Origin: Lactuca virosa
Lineage: Eukaryota; Streptophyta; Magnoliopsida; Asterales; Asteraceae
Assembly (NCBI GenBank): GCA_928212115.1
Contig: CAKMRJ010005745.1
Coordinates: forward strand, 72,779,772-72,843,771
Direction: 5' to 3'
Length of the DNA: 64,000 nucleotides
Part shown: in pieces, positions 10,479 through 22,790 of the stretch
Layout of the letters: the number at the start of each line of letters is the position of its first letter
Position numbering within the stretch: position 1 is the first letter of the stretch
Notes under the pieces: model-generated
The model's input: the letters and a program-made list of their open reading frames with translations, nothing else
Told to the model about the DNA's origin: nothing
Database searches by the model: none
Position numbers and translations under genes: made by a program

Positions 10479-11317
10479 ACCTTCGGACCAGCCTTGAAGT
10501 TTGTGCCCAAAACTTAAAAAATTTGTTTCTTTCGCATACGCGCTCCGTTTTTGACGTTCTTTATATGCACGCATAGGTGAAATTATGCTCTACAACTTTT
10601 TTTTAGACTCTGTCAGCTAATTCTGAATTTATTTTTAAAGTTATATTTTAATAGGCCGGGATAGGAAAAGTCCGTTAAAATTTCATAACTTCTTCATTTG
10701 ACGTCCGTTTTCGTCTATCTTTTTACCGTTGTACTACTATTGAAGAGATATTCGATTCTCGTTTAGGTTGTATCGGCTAAAAATCACTCGATCTTTATTT
10801 CAAGTTTCGGGCTGTGTACTGCTATGTCGAATCTTAGAGAAATCATAACTTCCTCATACAAAGTCAAATTTGGACATTCTTTTTATGAAAGTTCTCGATT
10901 TAACGAATAGTACGACTTTCATTTAGATTACAAAGGCTAAAAATTAATTTATCGTAAACTCACTTTTTACGTCACATGGCGCCGTGCCGGTTCTGTCGCG
11001 AAACTTCAATAAGTCATAACTTCTTTGTTATAACACGGATTTCAGTGAGGTTTTCTCCTAAATATTTCTAACGAGATAATATACAACTTTCAATAACATT
11101 ATTTTTACTTATTTATAACTTTATATTCTCGTTAATTTTGATAATTGACTTTTGATTGGAATCTCATAAGACTTCCAATACTTTCCAAATGATTCTAAAC
11201 ATAGTTTTACTTCAAATCTCATAAAAATATCTTGTTAGAACTCAAAACTCAAATTCATATATTATTTATTAATATTCATTTTTAAACAAAACACAATAAC
11301 TGAACGTGTATGTTACA

Positions 11318-11334
11318 AATACCTCCTCCTTTTG
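11318..11334 (-). other. B polypurine tract
   Basis: Reads AAAAGGAGGAGGTATTT on the minus strand immediately before the 3' LTR. Confidence 0.9.
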
Positions 11335-12537
11335 AGAATTTCGTCCCCGAAATTATAACGATTTAAACAAATGGGGATATTTCGCTCTTATCTCATTCTT
11401 ATTTTCCCAAATATAATTTGGGCCTCGATGGTGTTTCCGGTTGACAAGTACCAACTCCACTTATTTATTATGTAATTCAGTCGTTCTTTCGTTTACAATT
11501 TCTTCAGGCTCTTCTACATATCTTAATTTATTATCCAGTTTCACCTCGGATAACGGGCTCGTTTCATCATATATGCTTAAACATTTATGCAGATAACTCA
11601 GATGAAACACATTATGAATACCTGCCAAATCTTCAGGCAATTCCAAGCGGTATGCTTGTTTACCAATTATCTGGATGATTTTGAAAGGACCAACAAATCT
11701 AGGACTTAGTTTTCCTTTCTTCCCAAATCGCATAATGCCTTTCCATGGGGATACCTTCAGCATTACGAAATCACCCACCTAGAATTCTATGGGTCGTATT
11801 CTCTTTTCTGCATAGGACTTCTGTCGATCCTGAGCCGCTTTCATTCTTTCCCATACAATTTGAATCTTGTCAGTGGTGTCTTGAATCATTTCAGGGCCTC
11901 CAAGGATTTTCTGTCCTGCATCACGCCAACATAATAGAGTACGACATTTACGACCATATAATGCTTCATATGGTGGCATTTTGATTGAAGTGTGGTAACT
12001 GTTATTATACGAAAATTCGATAAGAGGTAAGTACTTATCCCAGTTACCACCGAATTCCAAGACGCATGCACGAAGCATATCTTCTACTGTTTGGATTGTT
12101 CTCTCCATCTAACCATCTGTCTAGGGATGATAAGCTGTGTTGAGAGCAACCCGAGATCCTAATTCACGTTGCATACTTGCCCAGAAATGAGAAGTGAAGT
12201 GAGTATCACGATTAGAAATAATCTTTCGTGGAACACCATGTCTTGCAACAATTTCATCCAAGTATACTTGTGCATATTTCTCCATTGGAACTGTTTCACG
12301 CATGGCAAAAAAATGTGTACTCTTAGTTAGTCGGTCGACAATTACCCAAATGTTATCATTATGTCTCGCAGTCTTCGACAATTTGGTAATAAAATCCATG
12401 GACAGCTCCTCCCATTTCTACATAGGGACATTAATACCTTCTGGGCTACCATATGGCTTTTGGTGTTTCACTTTTACTTGTAAGCATACTAAGCATTCTT
12501 GCACGTATCTTCCAATGCCTCTCTTTAATCCAGGCCA
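11335..12537 (-). pseudogene. B integrase with chromodomain-like tail
   Basis: From 12537 downward: a zinc-binding part with CLVCLQVKVKHQKP, then the catalytic core with Asp in WVIVDRLTKSTHFF, Asp in ISNRDTHFTS and Glu in MERTIQTVEDM. The C-terminal part follows (YAEKRIRPIEF, VGDFVMLKVSPWKG, GPFKIIQIIGKQAY), with a chromodomain-like tail (NEIRAKYPHLF) near 11360. Integrase would insert the cDNA; the tail may steer it to heterochromatin, as known for chromoviruses. In-frame stops occur at the W before KWEEL (12419), at two Gln codons in the HPQTDGQ motif (12109-12123) and before VGDFV (11779). All fit C-to-T or G-to-A change. Confidence 0.9.
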
Positions 12538-13710
12538 TCAATAATCAGCTCGTACATCATAGTACATTTTACTTGTACCAGGATGTATTGACAACTTAGA
12601 CTTATGGGCTTCATCTAAAATCTTCTGTCTTAATCCACCAATCTTTGGAATCCATAGCCGATTCTTAAATACTTTCAGTCCACGTGGATCATCAAGTAAA
12701 ATATCAGCATAATGTGTTATCCCTTCCTTCTTCACATTTTCTGGCTTTAAGGCCTCTACTTGCCATTTTTCTAGTTCATCAAGAATAGTGAACTTTACTG
12801 TAGTTTGAGTAATAACATAACACACACTATTATGATAAACCTTCCTGCTAAGTGCATCGGCAACTATATTGGCCTTTCCAGGATGATACTGGATTTCACA
12901 GTCATAGTCTTTGATCAGCTCCATGGCTTGCTGTTGTGTCATATTCAAAGTTTGCTGACTGAATATATACTTGAGACTTTTGTGGTCGGTAAACAATTGG
13001 CATTTTTTACCAAAAAAATAATGCCTCAAAAGTTTTAGGGAAAATACTACTGCAGCGAGTTCGAGGTCATGGGTGGGATAATTCTTTTCATACTCTTTCA
13101 GTTGTCTTGAGGTATATGCTATTACTCTACCACGCTGCATCAACACACAACCGAGTCCCAACCTTGAAGCATCGCTATATATGGAAAAGTCATTGTCACC
13201 TTGTGGGACTGATAAGATCGGAGCATGAGTCAAAAGCTCTTTTAGAGTTGAGAAAGCTTTTTCTTGGGCTTCACCCCATTCGAACATTACTTCCTTTCGT
13301 GTAAGACTTGTGAGAGGTACAGCTATACGTGAAAAATCTTTAATGAATCTCTGGTAATACCCTGCGGGACCCAAGAAACTACGAATTTCAGAAGCACTAC
13401 GGGGTGCTTCCCAATTCTGAATGGCTTCAATTTTGATAGGATCTACTGATATACCGTCACCAGAAATCACATGGCCGAGAAATTGAATTTGGCGAAGCCA
13501 AAATTCACATTTTGTGAATTTAGCATATAATTTCTCCTTTCGAAGAAGTTCTAATATTTCACGAATATGAATGGGGTCATCAGCTTTAGACTTGGAATAG
13601 ATTAGAATATCATCAATGAATACGATGATAGATTTATCAAACATTGGACGACATACCCGATTCATCATATCCATGAATACGATAGGAGCATTTGTCAAAC
13701 CGAATGGCAT
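12538..13710 (-). pseudogene. B reverse transcriptase palm-thumb and RNase H (390-codon open segment)
   Basis: The longest open stretch in the window. It begins at the conserved MPFGLTNAP of RT, with catalytic Asp pair FIDDILIYS at residues 33-34, then FLGHVIS and the connection region. RNase H follows (YSDAS near residue 180, THDLELAAVVF near 218, FTDHKSLKY near 240, ADALSRK near 287) and then the first integrase zinc ligands (HKS...HPG near the end). The apparent start Met is internal to the RT domain, so this is part of a Gag-Pol polyprotein and not a separate gene. Upstream codons are broken by stops. Confidence 0.9.
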
Positions 13711-14592
13711 GACAAGGAATTCATAGTGCCCATATCGAGTACGAAAAGTAGTCTTTGGTACATCCTGCTAATGTACTATCAACTAATGATAGCCAGATCT
13801 CAAATCAATATTCGAGAAATAAATAACACCCTGAAGTTGATCAAACAAATCGTCAATGCGAGGTAGTGGGTACTTGTTCTTGATAGTCACCTTATTTAGC
13901 TCACGGTAATCAATATACATTCTCATCGAACCGTCCTTCTTCTTGATAAACAATACCAGAGCACCCCAAGGAGAGGTACTCGGTCGGATAAAGCCTTTGT
14001 CAAGTAATTCCTACAGTTGAATCATCATTTCCTTCATCTCAGCTGGTGCAAGACGATAAGGAGTCTTTGCAATTGGAGCAGCACCAGGTACAATATCAAT
14101 TCGGAATTCTACTTGCCTATCCGGAGGAAGTCCAGGCAAATCACAGGGAAAAAAAATCAGGATATTCATTAACAACGGGAACACCATTTACAGTCTTCTT
14201 CCCCTCTTTTGAGATATCAACTGTATAGGCCAGATAAGTAGAACACCCTTTCGATATAAATTTACGAGCTTTTAAGAAATATTATTTTTAAGATTTTAAT
14301 TCTTTGTTCACTGTAGACATAAATAGGATTCTCCCCTTCAATAGGAATGCGTACTATCTTTTCATAGCACAAGAGTTCTGCACGATTCTTCGACAACCAA
14401 TCCATGCTGAGAATAATATCCAAGTTGGGCAAGGAGATAGGAATCAGGTTAGCAAGAAAATTTTAACATTCAATTTCTATGACACGATCTCTATAGACTT
14501 TATCAGCAAGTAATGATATACTTCCCGCTGTGTCTACATGAAATGGTTGATCGAGTGCATAGCAAGCAATTTGAAAAGAACGTGCAAATTCA
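13711..14592 (-). pseudogene. B protease C-terminal half and RT N-terminal part
   Basis: Continues pol upstream of 13710: protease-to-RT linker text (LDIILSMDWLSKNRAELLCYEK near 14400), then the RT fingers (ELLDKGFIRPSTSPWGA, LFIKKKDGSMRM, NKYPLPRIDDLFDQLQG, YFSNIDLRSGYH). Stops interrupt it, for example Gln to TAG after RSGYH (about 13784), and there is a frame change near 14150-14290. A one-base insertion in a T run just after the protease active site (near 14593) separates it from the gag-PR frame. Confidence 0.8.
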
Positions 14593-15351
14593 TCAGACAC
14601 AAAAAGAATCTGAGGCACCAGAATCAAATAAGATGTGAGCAGGTCTAGAGTTGACTAAAAATGTACCAGTCACAACATTCTGGTCTTCACATGCCTCATC
14701 TGTGGTAATTTGGAATGCATGACCTTTAGCTTTTGGCACCTCCTCCTTTTTAGGTTGAGTACTCTTTGGTTGTTGGACGGAAGCTTCACTCCCTGCCATT
14801 TGACTAGTAAGAGTAGGGCAGAAACGCTTCATGTGGCTTGTAACACCACAAGCAAAGCAAGTAAAATTCTTCATCGGGAAAACGGGCTTCATGTGGCCTA
14901 TTTCTCCACATCCATGAAAGATCACTGATCCTTTTTCTAATCCGCATTCGCCCGGATGATTCTTTCCACAATTTCGACAAGATGGGGACTGAAGAGAAAA
15001 AGATTGTGACCTACCGTGGCCACAAGAGGTATTATAAGATTGCACTTCTTTGCCATGATCAGTTCGAATAGATTGAGCTGGTGGAATAGAGGAAACAAGA
15101 ACAGTTCGATCAATACGTGGATGTTTCGGAACAGAAAGAGTGGCACCACTTATTTTAAAGTCATGCTCGCGCTTTCGAGCATACTCAATAGCTTTATCAA
15201 ATGACAGAACATCTCGATTAGCCACGAAATCGCGGATTTCATACCGTAGTCCATCCATGAATAACTGAATTTTGTCGTCTTCAGTTGGAATATACTTTGC
15301 AACAAACCGTGCTTTTTGATTAAATTGAGTTTCATAATCATTCACAGTCAT
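14593..15351 (-). pseudogene. B gag C-terminal half and protease active site
   Basis: 252 open codons. They encode the end of the gag capsid domain (MTVNDYETQFNQKARFVAKY, REHDFKISGA), then zinc knuckles near residues 125-185. One knuckle reads CRNCGKNHPGEC, another CFACGVTSHMKRFC (complete C-x2-C-x4-H-x4-C); between them FHGCGEIGHMKPVF has lost Cys ligands. The protease begins VVTGTFLVNSRPAHILFDSG, with catalytic Asp in FDSGAS about ten residues before the end. The frame closes just after this because of a one-base insertion. The real start of Gag lies upstream at 15882. Confidence 0.85.
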
Positions 15352-15375
15352 TCCTCCTTATTTAAGCTCGAGGAA

Positions 15376-15882
15376 TTATTTCTCTAATATTCTCCTCATG
15401 TCTAAAGGACAATACTTTCCTAGCAAACGAGTTTCGAACATTTCCCAAGATAAATTATCCTGGTCATACTCGTTGAGAACTTCAAATCTTGCTTCCCACC
15501 AGACCAACGCTTCTCCGATGAGCATTGCAGAAGCATAATTAGCCTTGTCTTCATTAACCACATGAGAAATACAGAATACTTTTTCTGTGTTCTGGATCCA
15601 GGTAAGAACAACAATGGGATTAAGAACACCTGAAAACTCCGTAGCACCATTACTCTTGAAATTTTTGAATGAGGGACGTTTCACCTCCCCTTTTGAAGAT
15701 TCTTCGGTGGCTTTTTCTTTCCCTTTATCACTATCCTTTTTGTGTTCTTCAAGATTCTTCAGAATAACACCAGTAAGTTTATCCACAATTCGCTCCTCAC
15801 GAGGGGATACTGGAGTATTTACTTCATCAGGTTGAGGATCTCCACCCACATCTGGTGTATGGCTACTCACCTGTTCAACCAT
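15376..15882 (-). pseudogene. B gag N-terminal half (capsid)
   Basis: Starts with ATG at 15882, about 180 bases after the primer site, and is the natural start of Gag. A charged disordered N-terminus (SDKGKEKATEESSKGEVKRP) is followed by the retrotransposon gag capsid fold (GVLNPIVVLTWIQNTEKVF, ALVWWEARF, YCPLDMRRILEK). Two stop codons (near 15374 and 15362) separate it from the second half, which carries on in the same sense. Bases 15883-16060 are an untranslated leader. Confidence 0.85.
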
Positions 15883-16060
15883 TGTTCTGAAAATTTGGAG
15901 TAATATAATATTTTAGAATATTAGGATTTATCATTACCTAATACTTTAATTAAGTCTTTCATATGGTTTGTATCCATATACTTACAATGAATCCGTTCAT
16001 ATATTGAACTTTTGACGGTTTTAGTCTAAATACCAATCCGTGGTATTTAGTTTACTTAAA

Positions 16061-16077
16061 CCACTGCTCTGATACCA
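16061..16077 (-). other. B primer-binding site (initiator Met tRNA)
   Basis: Minus strand TGGTATCAGAGCAGTGG, four bases inside the 5' LTR boundary. The first 12 bases match the complement of the initiator tRNA-Met 3' end. Confidence 0.9.
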
Positions 16078-16081
16078 TGAT

Positions 16082-18246
16082 TGAAAGACCCCTTTCATAC
16101 TTAACATTATTATTACTCCAAACATGCTACATTTCATATTCATATTCATAAACATATTTTACATATATGGTCTTGTTACAAATGACTAGATACAAACCAA
16201 CTATTAAGATTTTCACAAAGTTTTATATATTACATAACTTCCCAGGACTTTATACCCTAATTACAAAAGTGATAATATTAACTAATCTACATCTTCTACC
16301 AGTACATAACTATACCGTATGCTTATCACCTGCAATAGATTAAACATTGAGAGGGATAAGCGGTGATGCTTAGTGAGTTCAATGATAGTTACAATATAAC
16401 ATTATGCCATATACATATCAATATGACAGAAGCAAAGGGGGACAAACAACAACAAAGGCATATGTGTATCATATGACAGGCTTTCCCTATCAATCAATAA
16501 TCCGATTTAATGAATTACAATCAATGAGACATAACAATTTTAACTTGATATACATCAATAAAGCTTCAGCCCAAATGGCACAGAAAATACAATTTCGGAT
16601 TATCATTTTGCTAGAATATACAGGCTTTCAGCCCTACATTGCCCCTATGACAATACCAGAAGTTATATGAGTCATGCTCTACATGGCCAAAGGCACAAAG
16701 CCAATACCAGAAGTTATACGAGTCATGCTCTACATGGCCAAAGGCATAAATTTGATACTAGAATAATACTAGACATGCTCTACATGGCCAAAGGCTCAAA
16801 GCTGATACCAGAAATTATACGAGTCATGCTCTACATGATCAACAGTATAAAACCAGAATAACTCAGGAAAGCTAATTGAACATATAACACCTAACTTACA
16901 ATTGTCCCTAAATTGAACTCACCGTGAAATAACCGAATGATAAAATGATAATTTGGGCAGCACTTCGCCTCTAAAAATGACTTTCTTTGACGAAACCGAG
17001 GATTTTAGTTGAAAACGGGGCCTTGCGTGGGCAGAGTTTCAACTTGAAAAGATTATTTTCTCAGGTCTTTGGTGCGTGGGGACTTGCTTCGGGTGTCGGG
17101 GTTGATTCCTAGGCTTCGGGGGGTGTTAGGGTAAATTAAGAGATGAAAGAGGGTGTGAAAGTGTTGAAATTGTAAACAAAATTCGGAAGGTCTCACTTAC
17201 TATTTATAGTAGTCCGAGGGCTCGCATTACGCTGGGCGTAATTCTCAGGTACGCGGCTGCCTCGTTGACCTCTTCGCTGGGCGTACGAAGTGGATCAGCT
17301 CGGACGCGTCAAGGCTACGATACGTGGCACTCATGCGAAGGAGTGGGGAGGGTGAAGGACTCCGTAACACTTACACGAGTACGTTGGGCGTACTTCGGTA
17401 TACTGGGCGTACACCTTCGGACCAGCCTCGAAGTTTGTGCCCAAAACTTCAAAACTTCGTATCTTTCGCGTACATGCTCCGCTTTTTACTTTCTTTATAT
17501 GCACGCGTAGGTGAAATTATGCTCTACAACTTTCGTTTGGACTCCGTCAGCTAATTTTGACTTTATTTTTAAAGTTATATTTTTAACAGGTCGGGACAGG
17601 AAAAGTCGGTTAAAAATTCATAACTTCTTCATCCGACGTCCGTTTTCGTCTGTCTTTTTACCGTTGTACTACTATTGAATAGATCTTCGATTCTCGTTTA
17701 GGTTGTATCGGCTAAAAATCACTCGATCTTTATTTCGAGTTTCGGGTATACTGCTGTGTCGAATCTTAGAAAAATCATAACTTCCTCATACGAAGTCAGA
17801 TTTGGGCGTTTTTTTATGAAAATTCTCGGTTTAACGAATACTACGACTTTCATTTAGATTACAAAGGCTAAAGTTAGTTTATCGTAAACTCACTTTTTAC
17901 GTCATATGGTGTCGTGTCGGTTCTGTCGCGAAACTTCAATAAGTCATAACTTCTTCGTTATAACTCGGATTTCAGTGAGGTTTTTGCCTAAATGTTTCTA
18001 ACGATAAAATCTACAACTTTAAGTAACATTATTTTACTTATTTCCAACTTTATATTTTCGTTAATTTTGATAATTGACTTTTGATTGGAATCTGATAAGA
18101 CTTCCCATACTTTCCGAATGATTATAAACGTAGTTTTACTTCAAATCTCATAAAACTATCTTGTTAGAACTCAAAACTCAAATTCATATATTATTTATTA
18201 ATATTCATTTTTAAACAAAACACGATAACTGAACGTGTATGTTACA
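16082..18246 (-). repeat. B 5' LTR
   Basis: 2,165-bp partner of 9151-11317, running from TGAAAGACCC (16082) to TATGTTACA (18246), followed by TSD TAGTT. It includes the ~50-bp repeat array (16652-16855) and the TATA/palindrome promoter block (17201-17420). Confidence 0.95.
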
Positions 18247-18251
18247 TAGTT

Positions 18252-18802
18252 AATTTAGGAAAATTTGAAATTGATGTTGACAAATGAAATTACACTTTGC
18301 ACCTTACCAAGTCGTTGATGGAGCGTGTGTGGTTAACCGGCACATTAACTTGGACTAGTAAGGGTGGAAAAGGATAGCTTAATGTTTATTTTAAGGTCAA
18401 TGGAGCATGCGTGGTTAACCGGCACATTGATTAAGGTGATAATTGACATTGAGAGTACCAAGTACATTTGCATGGTTATTTACACCTTGTTTGTGATCCT
18501 TGGTATCCCAGTCACAAACCTGATGGGCATAATCGAGATTTAAACATGCCATTGAATTGTTCAATGAATCTCAAAAGATCTAGGAGTTTCAATCCAATTA
18601 AAACTTAATAAACAATTTCGTTTTTCATGGTGGAAATTGGTAAATCGTCATTTACCTACCTTCAAATATTTTTCAAGTTGGATTACGGAATCCCTCTTCC
18701 AAATTGTAAAATATTGTGGTGGGTCCTATCCTTAATATTTCATTTGGGTGTTATATTAAGGATTATTATCTAATCTTAAACTTTGTCTTTCTTCCTTTTT
18801 AG
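18252..18802 (+). other. C untranslated leader, second part
   Basis: Continuation of the C leader after B. It contains two copies of a ~29-base element, GGAGCGTGTGTGGTTAACC plus GGCACAT (18317-18345; a slightly changed copy at 18399-18427). The D leader has the same pair at 31661-31689 and 31744-31772. The sequence then runs to the gag ATG. Confidence 0.75.
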
Positions 18803-19790
18803 ATGTCTTCCAACAATGCTTCTGGCTCAAACCCTTCTGGGTCCTTCACTCTCATGAACCTTTATGGGAGAGTCATCTTTAATGGGACTAATTTCAATGA
18901 CTGGATTAGGAACATCAGGATGGTCACACGCTATGAGGACAAGGAATATATCCTCGACAAGGAGCTTAAGGAAATCGATGAGTCTTCTGCTACTCCTCAG
19001 GAGATTGCTGAGTTTAGGGCACATGAGAAGGATGCCACCAAGGTAGCTTGTAGCACGCTTGCCACTATGTCAGCTGAACTCCAAAAGTCCTATGAGGATT
19101 TCTACCCTTTCGAGATGCACCAGGACCTGATGGAAAGATACCATCAGAGTGCTCGTCAAAAGAGGTATGAAATCATACCCTTCGTGATTACAACAAAGAT
19201 GAAGGATGGTGAACCCATCACGGCCCACTTGCAGAAAATGCAAAGGTTTGTGGACCGTCTGCTGAAGTTGAATGTTAACTTCCCTGATGAGTTGGACATA
19301 GACATGATTCTACACTCTTTACCTCCCTGTTATGATCAGTTTTGTATGACTTATCATATGAACAAGGACGAGGTCACTCTTAGCAAGCTTCAAGGCCTTT
19401 TGAGGACTGCAGAAAGTGGTCTCAAAGGTAAAAATGTTGTATCTACTCCTACTGCTAATGCCCCAATTCTGGCAATTGGACAAGGGAAGGGGAAGAAGAG
19501 GAAGGCTCCTTCCAAGAGCCGCAAGGGAAAGTCTCTTGATAGATCCTCTTCAAGTGGAACCAAAGGTGGTTCTGCTGCTCTTGCGACTGTTCCCAAGGAA
19601 GCAGAGTGTTTCTACTGCTAAAGGGGCAACTGGAAGCGCAGCTGCCCCAAATACTTGCAGGATGTCAAGGATGGGAAGGTTAAACCCACCAATGCAGGTA
19701 TTTATACTATTCTATCTAAAAACTCATCACATACTAACTCTTGGGGTGCTTGACACAGGTTGTGGATTTCACATTTGTTCTGATGTGTAG
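18803..19790 (+). pseudogene. C gag and protease start
   Basis: Copia Gag starting MSSNNASGSNPSGSFTLMNL at 18803. Residues 20-210 are the UBN2/gag-polypeptide region (NDWIRNIRMVTRYEDKEYIL, DMILHSLPPCYDQF), followed by a basic Ser-rich part and one zinc knuckle. The knuckle contains a TAA stop (19619-19621). A one-base insertion near 19743 shifts the frame just before the protease site (DTGCGFHICSD). The frame after this shift ends at TAG 19788-19790, at the same codon where D also has TAG. Unlike D, C keeps the full gag middle. Confidence 0.9.
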
Positions 19791-21060
19791 GGCCTAAAAA
19801 GAAGTAAGAATATGGAGCACAGGAAGATAAACTTAATCATGGGGAATAGGAAGGTTTCACCTGTCACCAAGATTGGAGTTTGCTCTTTAATGCTTAGCAG
19901 TGGGTTAGAAATAGATTTGAATAATTGTTGCTACTCGTATGATATGGCGAGAAATATTATTTCCTTTCATGGTTTGTACAAACAAGGTTTTACTTTTTCA
20001 TTTGATAATGAAATTGGTGCAATAAATGCTTATTATAATGGTGTTTTTTATTTTAGAGCATTACCTTATAATGATGTATATGAAACTGTGATGGTTGTAG
20101 ACAACTTAGGAAATAATGTGTTGCATATCGATTCTTCCAATGTATTGGATAAGGCATCCTTGTGGCATTGTCGTCTTGGACATATCAAAAAGAATCGCAT
20201 AGGCCACCTTCAGAAGGCTGGAGTTTTGGAGTCATTCGACTTAAGGTCGGATGACACTTGCGAGTCTTGTTTGCTTGGAAAAATGACTAAATCACCCTTC
20301 ACTGGTACTTGTGAGAGGGGTGAAGGTTTTTTGGATCTCATACATACCGATGTGTGTGGGCCCTTCAGAACCACCACAAGGGATGCTAACCACTTCTATG
20401 TGACTTTTACTGATGATTACAGTAGATATGGCTATGTCTACATAATCAAGCATAAGTCAGAAACCTTTGAAAGATTCAAAGAGTTTAAGCAAGAAATGGA
20501 GAATCAGCTGGGCAGGTAGATAAAGATGATCCAATCCGATCGAGGTGGTGAGTATCTTAGTATCGAGTTCCTAGACTATCTTAAGGAGTGTGGAATTGTT
20601 TCACAGTTGATGCCACCTAGGACACCACAGCTTAATGGTGTGGCTGAGAGGCGCAACTGAACCTTGTTTGACATGGTTCGTTCCATGACGATTCGAGCTT
20701 CGTTACCAACCTCATTCTGGGGGTATGCCTTAGAGACTGCCGCCCATATCTGTCATCGAGTCCCAACTAAAAAGGTTCCCAAAACACCTCACGAGATGTG
20801 GACAGGGAAGGCTCCCTCGTTAGCACACATCAAGGTTTAGGGTTGCGAGGCTTTCGTGCGGCGCGAGACTCACGACAAGATCGAAACTCGGAGTGAGTGG
20901 TGTATTTTCATCGGCTACCCGCAAAAGTCCTTTGGTTATCTCTTCTACAGGCAGAGTGACAATGTTGTCTTCATTGCGAGTAGAGGGGTTTTCTGAGAAA
21001 GGGAACTTATATTCCAAGGGGACAGTGGGAGGCAAATTGACCTTGAAAAACTTCAAGAGT
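19791..21060 (+). pseudogene. C integrase
   Basis: An ATG lies at 19812, 21 bases after the amber codon. Integrase zinc-binding residues follow: WHCRLGH near 20165 and CESCLLGK near 20260. The core has DLIHTDVCGPF and TDDYSRYGYVY, Asp in QSDRGGEYL (about 20535) and Glu in NGVAERRN (about 20648). Stops occur at about 20517 (TAG), 20658 (TGA), 20838 (W to TAG) and 20994. It would join cDNA to chromosomal DNA, but is inactive. Confidence 0.9.
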
Positions 21061-22790
21061 TAACCGATGAAGGAACCTTAAACACTAGCCGTCAACCTGA
21101 GGAGGAAACTCCTGTTGAGCCGATTGACGAGTCCGTACCTCTGAGGCGTTCCAGTAGAGTTAGTGTCCCACCTATGTTATATGGTTTTCATATAACATCT
21201 GAGGGTGATACATTTATCAGTGACAACACACTGATAAATTTGGATGAACCTAACAACTACAAGGAAGCCATGGAAGGCCCCGATTCAGCTAAATGGAAAG
21301 AGGCGATGGACAACGAGATTCAGTCCATGTATGAAAATCAAGTTTGGAACTTGGTTGACAATATACTAGGTCGTAAGACAGTCAGGTGAAAATGGATCTT
21401 CGAGAAGAAGACTGACATGGATGGGAAGGTACACACTTATAAGGTGCGACTGGTTACGAAGGGTTTTACTCAAACTCTGGGAGTTGACTATGATCAGACC
21501 TTCTCACCAGTAGCGAAGATTAAGTCTATTAGTATTATGCTAGCCATAGCTACATTTCATGATTATGAAATATGGAAAATAGATGTCAAAATCGCTTTCC
21601 TTAATGGAAAGTTGGCTGAGGATGTTTACATGAATCAACCAGAGGGTTTTTTCAATGCAGAGTTCCCTAATAGAGTGTGTAAGCTTGAGAAATCCATTTA
21701 TAGGTTGAAACAAGCATCTCGCAGATGAAATCTTTTTTTCGATGAGAAATTCATAGAGTTTGGCTTTTCGAGAAGCGAGGATGAGTCATGTGTATATGTT
21801 AGAGCTAGTGGGAGCATAGTTAGCTTTCTGGTATTGTATGTGGATGACATATACTCATAGGAAATGACATCCCAACCTTGCAGGAGGTTAAATCCTATCT
21901 TGGGAAGTGTTTCGCTGTGAAGGACGTCAGAGAAGCTGCCTATATTCTTGGGATATGGATATTGAGAGACAGGAGTAAGAGACTAATTGGACTTAGTCAA
22001 AGTACCTACTTGGACAAAGTGTTGAAGAGGTTTAACATGCATAATTCCAAGAAACGTGACTTACTGATCCAACGCAATGCTAGACTGAGCAAGGATCTGT
22101 GTCAGAGTACAGAGGCTGAGATAGCTGAGTTGATTCGATTACCATATGCTTCCGTTGTTGGTTCGATCATGTATGCTATGACTTGTACTCTCCCTGATCT
22201 GGCCTTTTCTTTGAACATGGTCAGTAGATATCAAGGGAATCTGGGCAAGTCTCACTGGACTGCGGTAAAGAACATTCTCAAGTACCTGCGAAGGACTAAG
22301 GACTGGGTCCTTACCCTCGATGGGAGTGATGACTTGAGAGTGGTGGGGTATAGTGACGCAAGCGTTCAGACCGACATGGATAATTTCCGCTCTTAGTCGG
22401 GGTGGGTCTTTACCCTGAATAGAGGAGCAATTACTTGGAAAAGTTCCAAGCAGGAGACTGTAGCTGATTCAACGTGCGAATTAGAGTACATAGCAGCAAG
22501 CGAAGCGACGAAGGAGGCGATGTGGCTGAAGAACTTCATCGGAGACCTTGGAGTTGTACTAACTATAAAGGATCCCATGGAGATTTTTTATGACATCGAT
22601 AGTGTGGTTGCCTTAGCCAAGGAACCAAGGGATCATGGCAAGTCCAGACACATCGACAGGAGATATCACTTCATAAGACGCAAGATAGAAGAAGGACTCC
22701 TCGTGGCAAAGAGGGTATTGGGCTGAGTAGGGTTAAGCATTTACAGCATGCGAGGCGCATTGGGCTGAAGGATGATATTAGTTTTAATGA
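21061..22790 (+). pseudogene. C reverse transcriptase and RNase H
   Basis: RT starts near 21250 (EAMEGPDSAKWKEAMDNEIQSM) and keeps the copia motifs VDYDQTFSPVAKIKSI and WKIDVKIAFLNGKL. The YVDD codons are at 21837-21848, but a one-base deletion follows at once and a stop is met at 21858. RNase H has TRPD changed to TLPD, YSDAS, and EYIAASEATKEAMWLKNFIGD. Other lesions: W to TGA (21726), Q to TAG (22394). The end of RNase H is deleted: the ADPLTKGL region present in D is missing near 22720. Confidence 0.9.

Larger units (their letters stand above)
9151..11317 (-). repeat. B 3' LTR
   Basis: On the minus strand it begins TGTAACATACACGTTC after the polypurine tract and ends GGGTCTTTCA at 9151. 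It matches 16082-18246 throughout with scattered substitutions and small indels, clearly more diverged than the LTR pair of D. Confidence 0.95.
9151..18246 (-). mobile_element. Gypsy element B, full length, nested in C
   Basis: Complete Ty3/gypsy element of 9,096 bp on the minus strand. Its LTRs are 2,167 and 2,165 bp, with an exact 5-bp TSD TAGTT (9146-9150 and 18247-18251). It has a primer-binding site, gag, PR, RT, RNase H, IN with a chromodomain-like tail, and a polypurine tract. It landed in the leader of copia C. Scattered stops and frameshifts make it non-autonomous today. Confidence 0.97.

Noticed and set aside
16061..16077. Initiator-Met-like sequences as tRNA genes (also 8177, 30718, 45853, 57681, 63491)
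   Set aside because: Each is a 12-17-base primer-binding site beside an LTR; no full tRNA fold is present.
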